A stretch of 10,511 nucleotides of DNA from Holophagae bacterium (lineage in GTDB: Bacteria > Acidobacteriota > Thermoanaerobaculia > Thermoanaerobaculales > Sulfomarinibacteraceae): assembly GCA_030637505.1 (NCBI GenBank), contig DAOWGJ010000293.1:1-10511 (forward strand). Reading direction: 5' to 3'. Both the position numbers and the translations under genes were made by a program. Shown piece after piece: positions 1 to 5,713 of the stretch (position 1 is the first letter of the stretch; the number at the start of each line of letters is the position of its first letter). The notes under the pieces were generated by a model. The model did no database searches. It was not told the DNA's origin and was given only the letters and a program-made list of their open reading frames with translations.

Positions 1-69
1 GGAAAGCGTTCTCTCCAGGGCCGCCCGCACGGCGGCGTCATCGTCAACGATCAGAATGCGTCCGTCCAT
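1..69 (-). CDS. Response regulator receiver domain, N-terminal fragment (continues past the left edge)
   Basis: The last 23 codons before the window edge read MDGRILIVDDDAAVRAALER and onward. This is the canonical first beta strand and acidic pocket of a CheY-like receiver domain: hydrophobic ILIV followed by DDD, whose acidic residues bind Mg2+ next to the phospho-accepting Asp, which lies outside the window. The ATG at 69 is chosen because it places the ILIVDDD motif at the usual distance from the N-terminus and no in-frame ATG or GTG lies just upstream. An ATG at 77 is out of frame. No strong Shine-Dalgarno is visible. It starts 37 nt after the stop of the secreted-protein gene, so co-transcription is possible but unproven. 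The output domain cannot be seen, so its target is unknown. Confidence 0.8.
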   Translation of the reverse strand, partial: MDGRILIVDDDAAVRAALERTLS

Positions 70-106
70 GGGGCCATGGTAGCGGAGTCGGAGCCTGGCC
101 GGCTCT

Positions 107-991
107 CTACTTCGCGTCTGGGCCGTACAGCTTGACCCCGCGGACGAAGTAGGCGTCGTTGGTAACGTTGTCGACGACCGAGGCGTAGGCGAAGACACCG
201 GCCCCTTCCGTTGGTGTTTCAACCCGGACGACATGGGTGTTCCACTCACCGCCGTCGATCTCGGCAAACGGGTCACTCAATTGAACCATCGAGTATGGAG
301 GTACATCGACGGTGATGTATCTGTCGCCTCCAGAGGGAAAATCGCCTTCCGTGGTGAATATACCGACACCGCACTCAGCCGTCACCGCGGTCGGGTTGAT
401 CACGCCGATGTTGACGCGGAAACGGCCGTCGGCCGTGTGTTTCATGGCGAACATCCATTGGTCCTCCCGAGTTCCGGGGAAACCGTCGGTGGTATAGGGG
501 ATGGTCATGTCATCAGTCGGAATGCCCTCGACGAGTTGGCCGAAGGACGCCGAGCCGTCGGCCGAAATCGAATAAATGCGGGCGTAAACCTGAACGGGCA
601 CTGTCGCCTCGTAGCGAATCGCGCCGACCCAGGCCCCCCCCCCGATACCGAGGAAATGGTCAACGACGTCCTCGATGTAGACGATATTCCCGGGCTGACC
701 GAAGTCGATGTCATAACCCTGAGCCGTGGAGTTGTCTTCGCCTGATTTGCTGAAGTAGAGGGTGATGGTTCCGCCGCTGTAGGTTTGGCCCCGGACCCAC
801 AGGTCAGTGCGCCAGATCGATCCCTGCAGTCCGGGAGCGTGAGCCGCTGCGAGGAGCCACCCGTCGGCATGTTGCGTCTTGTTGAGCTGTGCAGACGCCG
901 GAGCGGCCAGTCCGATCAGCAGGACGGCCACGATGGCGGCGCCGATCCAGGTGGGACGACAGAGACGATGATTCAGACACGATTGATGCAT
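107..991 (-). CDS. Secreted two-lobed beta-rich protein of unknown function
   Basis: This 294-residue protein has a Sec signal peptide: a basic start, a hydrophobic core around residues 15-30, then APASA before QLNKT as the likely cleavage site. The start at 991 is preferred over the in-frame ATG at 1003 because GGAGG (997-1001) sits 5 nt before it. The mature part looks like two related lobes. Lobe 1 (about 57-141) runs RTDLWV, TITLYF, GNIVYIEDVV, then VPVQVYARIYS. Lobe 2 (about 189-275) runs RVNIGV, VGIF, PPYSMVQLSD, then AGVFAYASVVDN. From memory, the YASVVDN ending and this strand order recur in exported proteins of Acidobacteriota-like genomes, but I know no assigned function. No catalytic motif is visible, so a surface-binding or structural role is more likely than an enzyme. 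A run of ten G lies within codons 117-120. Confidence 0.82.
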   Translation of the reverse strand: MHQSCLNHRLCRPTWIGAAIVAVLLIGLAAPASAQLNKTQHADGWLLAAAHAPGLQGSIWRTDLWVRGQTYSGGTITLYFSKSGEDNSTAQGYDIDFGQPGNIVYIEDVVDHFLGIGGGAWVGAIRYEATVPVQVYARIYSISADGSASFGQLVEGIPTDDMTIPYTTDGFPGTREDQWMFAMKHTADGRFRVNIGVINPTAVTAECGVGIFTTEGDFPSGGDRYITVDVPPYSMVQLSDPFAEIDGGEWNTHVVRVETPTEGAGVFAYASVVDNVTNDAYFVRGVKLYGPDAK

Positions 992-996
992 GAGAT

Positions 997-1001
997 CCTC
1001 C
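997..1001 (-). promoter_or_regulatory. Shine-Dalgarno GGAGG that decides the start of the secreted protein
   Basis: Reading leftward, GGAGG is followed by ATCTC and then the ATG at 991. The longer in-frame ATG at 1003 overlaps this site and has no good Shine-Dalgarno of its own, so 991 is the better start. Confidence 0.75.
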
Positions 1002-1104
1002 ATTCAAGATTTTGTTTGTCGAGGGTTCCATGCGACGTAACGCAACAGGTACCCCCGGCACTACCCAACAATATGGGTCCCATGTGTGGGAACGGCAATA
1101 GACT

Positions 1105-1160
1105 CAAGCGACAGAATCATGCACTTTGGCGACACGGTCAGCGACAGGTTCGGCAGCGTC
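1105..1160. repeat. Degenerate CAGCGACAGRWT-type repeat downstream of the protease gene
   Basis: The plus strand shows CAAGCGACAGAATC, then GGCGACACGGT, CAGCGACAGGTT and CGGCAGCGTCG. These are variants of the roughly 12-bp unit also found upstream of the protease at 2775-2853. The rest of the 190-bp gap between the protease stop and the start of the secreted protein shows no gene and no convincing T-tailed terminator. Confidence 0.5.
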
Positions 1161-1182
1161 GTGCAAACCCGAAAGCGCCCAG

Positions 1183-2682
1183 CTACGGCGCCCAGGCGTC
1201 GGTGGTCCCGTCCTCGAATCCGTCGGCGAAGATCAGATCGGGATCGCCGATCTCCTCGATGCACCACGGGGTGTGAGAGGCGCGAAGGTTGTCGATGAAT
1301 GTAATGACCCGAGAGTGGAAGAGAATCTGGTTACTCCCGCAGCCATTGAAATGGCAGTAGCTCATCATTGTCCCAGGTCCGCCTGGGGGGCAGGAAGTTG
1401 GGCCTGAGTAGCAACCGGATCCGGAGGTAGAACACTCGTCGATCGGAGGGCTGTAGCAGTGCGTGTGGGGCGACCCGAAGTTGTGGCCCAACTCGTGGGC
1501 GCCGACCCGGACGTTGTGGGCCATCTGAATCGAGGGGGATTTGAACGCCTGAAATATCGAATAGCCACCGCCCGAGCTTTGTTGTTCGCAATAACCGTCG
1601 AGCCAAGCGATTCCTGAGGACGAATTGTCCGACTGGGATTTCCCGGACAACAACTGGGCAAAGACTCGATCGACCGCGTCCTCGTTGGCGGCCCAATAGG
1701 CGCCGAACTCGTTGAGTTGGATGCCGGTTGCTGGATATTGTACGCATGAATAATCGGTTGGGCAATCACCATCGCTGTGGCATACGGTCATGATGTAATG
1801 CCCTGTAGTTTCGTTCAGGCACTGACCGTCATCATATTGATCGTCGGTAAATGGAGGACCGCCGGTGCGCAAGTAGGTCGTGCCGACCAAGAGGCGCAGT
1901 GAAAGGTCCCGCTCGTACATGACGTTCGATTCGTTGATGAAGTCGGCGATCCAGGTCGTGGCGTCGGTCGTATTGTCGGCAAAGCGATAGTGAAGCCACT
2001 CCTGGTCGGTGTCGAAGGCAATCACCGCCGAGTAGAGGGGGTCGGCTGTAATAGCTTTGGGCCCTGCGGGGAATGTGGGCATCGGAGGGAGTTCATCGGC
2101 CGAGAAATCGGGAGGAAGCCGGTCGGCACCGCAGTTGTACTCCAGGGGAGGTGATCCTGGAGGCCGCAGAGCCGCGGGTGTGCCGAGGCGGCATGAAGAG
2201 TTCTGATCCCCGGTTGGTTCGGCAATGGCGTTCACCGCGCCGCGGCTTCGCACAGCCCCCCGGAAGATCCCGGAGACCGGATTCACCGACAGCCCGATGG
2301 CAATCTCCGAATCCCATACGGAGGTTCCTCGGAAGTAGAGCCTGGGAGAGCGCTGAAGGTCCCATTCTCCATCTTCGTCGACGACGATGACCCGGGCGCC
2401 TTCGGCGTAGATCTCGACCCGCTCGAGGGTGACGTCGTGGCGCACGCCGGGTTCGACGGGGAATTGGGCGATGGTGATGGACCGACCCATCCCGGCTGAG
2501 CGAAGTGCCTCGGTGATGTCATCGGGAACAACAAAATCCTCGATGAAGGTGTGGCTTTCCTCGTTGAACACCACGTCACCGTCGGGGATGGTGAACTCCG
2601 GGTGAGCGGAAGAAATGGGGCCGGCTGTCACCATTCCGGCAGCGACCGCGGAACATACAACAAGGGTCTGTGAGAACTTCAT
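1183..2682 (-). CDS. Secreted metzincin zinc metalloprotease, M12B/reprolysin-like
   Basis: This 499-residue exported protein starts at ATG 2682, since GGAG (2688-2691) lies 5 nt upstream; the longer frame begins only with a weak GTG at 2694. A signal peptide (about 1-26) is followed by a prodomain-like region to about residue 210. The catalytic domain begins near YSAVIAFDTDQEWL. The zinc site HELGHNFGSPH (396-406) supplies three His ligands and the catalytic Glu. A downstream MMSYCH gives the metzincin Met-turn (439-440). Together these are diagnostic of an adamalysin-type metzincin peptidase acting outside the cytoplasm. Many Cys residues suggest disulfides, including an insert CHSDGDCPTDYSC (301-313) and a cluster between the zinc site and Met-turn. 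The C-terminus DLIFADGFEDGTTDAWAP (482-499) resembles a recurrent end motif of exported proteins. The substrate is unknown. Confidence 0.9.
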   Translation of the reverse strand: MKFSQTLVVCSAVAAGMVTAGPISSAHPEFTIPDGDVVFNEESHTFIEDFVVPDDITEALRSAGMGRSITIAQFPVEPGVRHDVTLERVEIYAEGARVIVVDEDGEWDLQRSPRLYFRGTSVWDSEIAIGLSVNPVSGIFRGAVRSRGAVNAIAEPTGDQNSSCRLGTPAALRPPGSPPLEYNCGADRLPPDFSADELPPMPTFPAGPKAITADPLYSAVIAFDTDQEWLHYRFADNTTDATTWIADFINESNVMYERDLSLRLLVGTTYLRTGGPPFTDDQYDDGQCLNETTGHYIMTVCHSDGDCPTDYSCVQYPATGIQLNEFGAYWAANEDAVDRVFAQLLSGKSQSDNSSSGIAWLDGYCEQQSSGGGYSIFQAFKSPSIQMAHNVRVGAHELGHNFGSPHTHCYSPPIDECSTSGSGCYSGPTSCPPGGPGTMMSYCHFNGCGSNQILFHSRVITFIDNLRASHTPWCIEEIGDPDLIFADGFEDGTTDAWAP

Positions 2683-2687
2683 GGTTT

Positions 2688-2727
2688 CTCCCACTACTAA
2701 TATAGGGTCTCATTGTCGTTTTGGCAG
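2688..2727 (-). promoter_or_regulatory. Shine-Dalgarno and candidate promoter of the metalloprotease gene
   Basis: GGAG at 2688-2691 sets the start at 2682. Just upstream, TATATT (2699-2704) could be a -10 box (5 of 6 to consensus) with CTGCCA (2722-2727) as a -35 box (4 of 6) at 17-bp spacing. The resulting leader would be only about 10 nt, so the promoter part is tentative. Confidence 0.35.
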
Positions 2728-2774
2728 TAATTTGGATCACGAAAATACGGGTCTCCAGAGAATCGCCCGATCTC

Positions 2775-2853
2775 CAGCGACTGGGTCAGCGGCAGAATCA
2801 GGGACAGGGTCGGCGGCAGGAGACAGCGTAAGGGGCAGGTTCAGCGTCAGAGA
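2775..2853. repeat. Degenerate 12-bp tandem repeat, unit near CAGCGRCAGGGT
   Basis: Consecutive plus-strand units are CAGCGACTGGGT (2775), CAGCGGCAGAAT (2787), CAGGGACAGGGT (2799), CGGCGGCAGGAG (2811), then looser copies ACAGCGTAAGGG (2823), CAGGTT (2836) and CAGCGTCAGAGA (2842). The array is strongly purine-rich on this strand. It lies about 90 bp upstream of the protease start. A related but shorter series lies beyond the protease stop at 1105-1160. No reading frame here looks like a gene. Confidence 0.55.
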
Positions 2854-2889
2854 TGATCGCGCCCCCGTGCTCGCCATTGCAAGATCAAT

Positions 2890-3118
2890 CCCCGGCCTTC
2901 GGGGTCGCTTCGCGCCCCCGCTCGGTGCGTTTCCTCAAGGGGCGCCAAGGTCGAAATCGGGAGGACATCGCCCCTTGAGGAAAAGACCTCGGCGGCCTAC
3001 GGCGTCGGCCGAGACTCGACTGCTGACGCACTCGCCGAGCGTTGCCCCACACGGCTTTTCCCGCAACAGCGACTCTGACGGGAGGGCTGCCGGGGGGAAG
3101 AAGCCGTGTACGGCACGC
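2890..3118 (-). repeat. Structured repeat family 1, copy 1 (about 229 nt, between ALDH and protease genes)
   Basis: Read on the minus strand the element opens with GCGTGCCGT (3118-3110). A long hairpin follows, ACACGGCTTCTTCCC pairing with GGGAAAAGCCGTGT, then GGGGCAACGC (3048-3039), whose ACGC and GGC can pair with the opening block. Next come CGGCGAGTGCG, CGAGTCTC and GTAGGCCGCCGAGGTC (3000-2985). A second hairpin has perfect 15-bp arms (2930-2944 with 2969-2983, 24-nt loop). It ends with GAGCGGGGGCGC and CCCGAAGGCCGGGG (2903-2890). The same ordered blocks appear on the plus strand at 4871-5178 with different helix sequences. It starts 38 nt past the ALDH stop in the ALDH transcription direction, so it could be part of that transcript's 3' end. 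No transposase or coding frame is evident inside it. Confidence 0.75.
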
Positions 3119-3155
3119 GCCGTTGGAGAGGGGCGCTTGTAATCTGTTCGACGGA

Positions 3156-4685
3156 TTACTCGTCTACGTCAAAGCTCACACCCTGCGCCAACGGCAATTC
3201 AGTCGACCAGTTGATCGTGCAGGTCTGTCGCCGCATATAGGCCTTCCATGCGTCAGATCCCGCCTCGCGGCCGCCGCCGGTCTCCTTCTCGCCGCCGAAG
3301 GCGCCGCCGATTTCGGCGCCTGAGGTACCGATGTTGACGTTGGCAATGCCGCAGTCGGAGCCTTCGTGGGAGAGAAAGCGCTCGGCGGAGTACATGCTCG
3401 AGGTGAAAACGGCCGAGGACAGTCCCTGGTCGACTGAGTTGTGCAACGCCATCGCCTCGTCGAAGGTCGAATATTCGAAGACGTAGAGAATCGGAGCGAA
3501 GGTCTCGTCGCGTGTGATTTCCATGCCCGGATGGGCCTTGACGATCGTCGGCTCGACGAAGAAACCGGGCCGGTCAACTGGACCGCCACCAACCAAAATC
3601 TCTCCGCCCTGCTCTTTGACTTTGTCCAGCGCCGCAAAATGCGCTTCGACCGCGGCCTGATTGACCAGGGGGCCCATCAAGATTCCGTCTTCCAGAGGAT
3701 CGCCGATTGTGATCGAGCCGTAGGCCTTGGTCAGTTTGGCCAGCAGGCCTTCGGCGACGTCGGTATGGAGGAACAACCGTCGCAGGCTGGTGCAGCGCTG
3801 GCCGGCAGTGCCCACCGCTGCAAAGAGGATTGCGCGGAGAGCCAGGTCCAGTTTGGCGTCGGGCTCAACGATGATGGCGTTGTTGCCGCCCAGCTCCAGA
3901 ATGCTGCGCCCGAATCGCCTGGCCGTCGTCTCCGCGACGTGACGTCCCATATTGGTCGACCCGGTGAAGGAGACCAGGGGAACGCGCTTGTCGTTGAGCA
4001 TGGTTTCGCCAACGGTGCGACCCGGGCCGATGACCAGGTTGAAGACGCCGGAGATGCCGTTTCGGTCCATCACGTCGTTGCAGATATTTTGCACGGCAAC
4101 GGCGGTCAGCGGGGTCGATGAGGAGGGCTTCCAGATCATGGTGTCGCCGCAGATGGCAGCCAGGGCTGCGTTCCAGGCCCAGACGGCAACCGGGAAATTG
4201 AAGGCCGAGATGATGCCGACGACGCCCAGGGGGTGCCACTGTTCGTACATCCGGTGGCGCGGTCGTTCGGACGTCATGTTGGGACCGTAAAGCTGCCGCG
4301 ACATGCCGACGGCAAAATCGCACATGTCGATCATCTCCTGGACTTCACCCAGGCCTTCGGAGTAGATCTTGCCCATCTCCAGCGCGACCAAACGACCCAG
4401 GGCGTCTTTTTTCTCGCGAAGGGCCTCACCCAGCTGGCGAACAATCTCACCCCGCTGGGGGGCGGGCATCATGCGCCATGCCGGGAAGGTTTCGTGGGCG
4501 ATGGCGACTACCTTCTCGTAGGCAGCTTTGTCCGCCTGGATGACGGACGCGATAGTCTCGCCGGTGGCAGGATTAACCGAGGCCAGGACCTTGTGTTCGG
4601 TCGGTTCGATCCACCGGCCCGTGCAGGCGCCGGGGTTGATTTCTTTCAAGCCGAGGTCTCTGAGAACCGTTGCAATATCTGACAT
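3156..4685 (-). CDS. amaB: ALDH7-family alpha-aminoadipic semialdehyde dehydrogenase
   Basis: This 509-residue cytosolic NAD(P)+-dependent enzyme matches the antiquitin/ALDH7 family. The expected reaction is oxidation of alpha-aminoadipate semialdehyde (in equilibrium with piperideine-6-carboxylate) to alpha-aminoadipate in lysine degradation. Visible motifs are FNFP (Asn163), WKPSSSTP (cofactor Lys186), FTGSTNMG, LELGGNN (general base Glu264), GQRCTS (nucleophile Cys298) and DETFAP. The segment NVNIGTSGAEIGGAFGGEK and the end WKAYMRRQTCTINWS are typical of ALDH7 rather than other ALDH classes, and the length fits the family. The start at 4685 is set by AGGAGG (4693-4698) with a 7-nt spacer; an ATG at 4691 is only 1 nt from that site. 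No other lysine-pathway gene is nearby. It is flanked by structured repeats on both sides. The family call is firm; the exact substrate is inferred. Confidence 0.93.
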   Translation of the reverse strand: MSDIATVLRDLGLKEINPGACTGRWIEPTEHKVLASVNPATGETIASVIQADKAAYEKVVAIAHETFPAWRMMPAPQRGEIVRQLGEALREKKDALGRLVALEMGKIYSEGLGEVQEMIDMCDFAVGMSRQLYGPNMTSERPRHRMYEQWHPLGVVGIISAFNFPVAVWAWNAALAAICGDTMIWKPSSSTPLTAVAVQNICNDVMDRNGISGVFNLVIGPGRTVGETMLNDKRVPLVSFTGSTNMGRHVAETTARRFGRSILELGGNNAIIVEPDAKLDLALRAILFAAVGTAGQRCTSLRRLFLHTDVAEGLLAKLTKAYGSITIGDPLEDGILMGPLVNQAAVEAHFAALDKVKEQGGEILVGGGPVDRPGFFVEPTIVKAHPGMEITRDETFAPILYVFEYSTFDEAMALHNSVDQGLSSAVFTSSMYSAERFLSHEGSDCGIANVNIGTSGAEIGGAFGGEKETGGGREAGSDAWKAYMRRQTCTINWSTELPLAQGVSFDVDE

Positions 4686-4692
4686 CTTCATT

Positions 4693-4698
4693 CCTCCT
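4693..4698 (-). promoter_or_regulatory. Shine-Dalgarno AGGAGG of the aldehyde dehydrogenase
   Basis: A full-strength AGGAGG lies 7 nt before ATG 4685 and only 1 nt before ATG 4691. The methionine that opens MSDIATVL is therefore the real start, giving 509 residues, the usual ALDH7 size. Confidence 0.8.
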
Positions 4699-4730
4699 GC
4701 AGCCGGTCGCTGCGCGCCGGAGTGTAGCAT

Positions 4731-4862
4731 TCTCGAGGAGGGTGGTCCGTATTGGCTTTTGAGGGTAGCCGGAGCAATGGAAAGGTATCAAGGCCAATTC
4801 GGCCCCCCTCCTCGAGATGAATGCGCTTCGCGCATTCGGGGGGAAAATTGGATAGGCCATCC
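4731..4862 (+). repeat. Structured repeat family 2, copy 1 (about 132 nt, upstream of ALDH)
   Basis: The element is a long imperfect hairpin with outer arms TCTCGAGGAGGG (4731-4742) and CCCTCCTCGAGA (4806-4817), a perfect 12-bp match. Inside are TCCGTATTGGC and GGCCAATTCGG, which pair through ATTGGC/GCCAAT. A compact second hairpin follows, GAATGCGC-TTC-GCGCATTC (4819-4837), and the unit ends near ATAGGCCATCC. The same order of blocks occurs on the minus strand at 8687-8547 with a different outer stem. It begins 45 bp upstream of the ALDH start, so it overlaps the place where the ALDH promoter should lie. Confidence 0.72.
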
Positions 4863-4870
4863 CCGACGGT

Positions 4871-5178
4871 GCGTGCCGTCCTTGATGTTGTCGTGGGACA
4901 CCCTTCCGGCTTGAGTAACGTTGCGGACAACGTCAAGGGGGGCACGCCGCAGAGATCGTGATCAAAAGGAAACTCTCAAACTGGGCGCTACGCTCATCGC
5001 GTTCGATAGGACGCGATGGCGTGAACACCCGGCGAGCGCGCCAAGGAAACGAGTCTCCCGGTTGGGTCGTAGGCCGCCGAAGTCCTTTTCCGGAGGGGTG
5101 GAACCTCTCCCGGTCCGAAAAACGATGCCCCTCCGGAAAATGACTGAGCGGGAGCGCCGGCGCTCCCGAAGGCCGGGG
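4871..5178 (+). repeat. Structured repeat family 1, copy 2 (about 308 nt)
   Basis: Plus-strand order: GCGTGCCGT (4871); arm CCTTGATGTTGTC (4880-4892); a loop ending GTTGCGG; arm GACAACGTCAAGG (4926-4938); then GGCACGC (4941-4947) closing on the opening block. An extra segment of about 80 nt, absent from copy 1, carries the stem CATCGCG/CGCGATG (4995-5001, 5012-5018). Then come CGGCGAGCGCG, CGAGTCTC and GTAGGCCGCCGAAGTC (5069-5084). A perfect 13-bp stem follows (5086-5098 with 5128-5140, 29-nt loop). It ends with GAGCGGGAGCGC and CCCGAAGGCCGGGG (5165-5178). Conserved blocks match copy 1 closely while the stems differ. It lies antisense to both flanking genes and fills most of the space between NYN and ALDH genes. 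Confidence 0.75.
5149..5168 (-). terminator. 20-bp perfect palindrome, possible terminator of the three-gene operon
   Basis: CGGGAGCGCC is followed directly by its reverse complement GGCGCTCCCG, 26 nt past the stop of the NYN gene. As RNA it can fold into a GC-rich stem. No clean U-run follows on the minus strand (the next T-run is TTTT at 5137-5140), so termination is plausible rather than shown. The palindrome is also the terminal helix of repeat family 1 copy 2. Confidence 0.4.
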
Positions 5179-5193
5179 CTCAATGTGATGGCC

Positions 5194-5691
5194 TCACCGC
5201 CGTCTTTTGGCCTTGAAGACCCGGGCAGGGCCGTCGTTTTCCGGCTCTGTCCCTTTGGTGAATTCCTTTTCCCACTGTTCAACCTCTTTCGCCCGAAGCG
5301 GGGGCTTGGGGCGAGGTTTTCCGGGCCGAACCTTGGCGCCTCGACGTCCGGTCCATTGGGCCAGGTTCCGAATGGAGGCGCCCCGCTCCCGAACCCTGGC
5401 TGCCAGCGCGCGGTCGTTTGTGACAACGGACCAAGAGCGGGCGGCGCCGCCGGACGGCAACCGGCTGATGATGGCGTCGTCGGCGCTGGCGTGACCTGAG
5501 TAGAGGATCGTCACCTGCCCCAGGTGCTCGGTTGCAGGGCTCCCGTCGGGTGGGGGACCGTCGAAAATCACCGTAACCGAGATCTTCTCGTGCCGTGATT
5601 GATCCAGGACCGTCTGCCTGACGGCTTCACGGGACCTCTGATGGGGCGGCAAGCTGTGGAGGAGGTTGTTGCCGTCGATCACAATGGGCAT
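5194..5691 (-). CDS. YacP-like NYN-domain ribonuclease
   Basis: This 165-residue cytosolic protein has the PIN-like NYN fold of the YacP/DUF901 family, whose Bacillus member Rae1 is a ribosome-associated endoribonuclease. Signatures are VIDGNNLL (Asp6, Asn8-9), VIFDGPP (Asp44), SADDAI (Asp71-72) and VVTNDRALAARVRERG (Asp93). These acidic residues form the metal-binding active site in the family. After about residue 115 the fold gives way to a basic, proline-rich tail (GRRGAKVRPGKPRPKP) and an AKRRR end, suited to RNA or ribosome contact. The start at 5691 has GGAG (5698-5701) 6 nt upstream. It begins 22 nt after the upstream gene's stop, so it is very likely the last gene of a three-gene operon. 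The target RNA is unknown. Confidence 0.85.
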   Translation of the reverse strand: MPIVIDGNNLLHSLPPHQRSREAVRQTVLDQSRHEKISVTVIFDGPPPDGSPATEHLGQVTILYSGHASADDAIISRLPSGGAARSWSVVTNDRALAARVRERGASIRNLAQWTGRRGAKVRPGKPRPKPPLRAKEVEQWEKEFTKGTEPENDGPARVFKAKRRR

Positions 5692-5713
5692 CGGGGACTC
5701 CGCCTGGGAAAGG

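Noticed and set aside
91..105. Terminator between the secreted-protein gene and the response regulator
   Set aside because: GAGCC-TGGCC-GGCTC gives only a 5-bp stem and has no T-run on the minus strand.
2615..3142. A 175-codon plus-strand open frame over the protease start and the intergenic repeats
   Set aside because: The frame passes through the 12-bp repeats and the family-1 element, has no domain signature and is not preserved in the second copy of that element.
3139..3159. Terminator at the ALDH stop (GTAATC/GATTAC)
   Set aside because: The stem is only 6 bp, overlaps the stop codon and has no T-tail.
3441..4121. A 226-codon open frame on the plus strand
   Set aside because: It lies wholly antisense to the ALDH gene, whose motifs are unmistakable, and its translation has no recognisable domain. 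Long antisense frames are common in high-GC genes.
2890..5178. Identification of family 1 as a known RNA such as HEARO, RNase P, tmRNA or a group II intron
   Set aside because: I could not match its conserved blocks to the hallmark motifs of any of these. No IscB/TnpB or reverse transcriptase gene is present. A covariance search is needed before naming it.
4686..5193. CRISPR array
   Set aside because: The region has many stem-loops but no regularly spaced identical direct repeats and no cas genes.
4921..5499. A 192-codon plus-strand open frame through the repeat region into the NYN gene
   Set aside because: It runs across inverted repeats and then antisense to a gene with clear NYN motifs. 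The translation is Arg/Pro-rich and low in complexity, as expected of non-coding GC-rich DNA.
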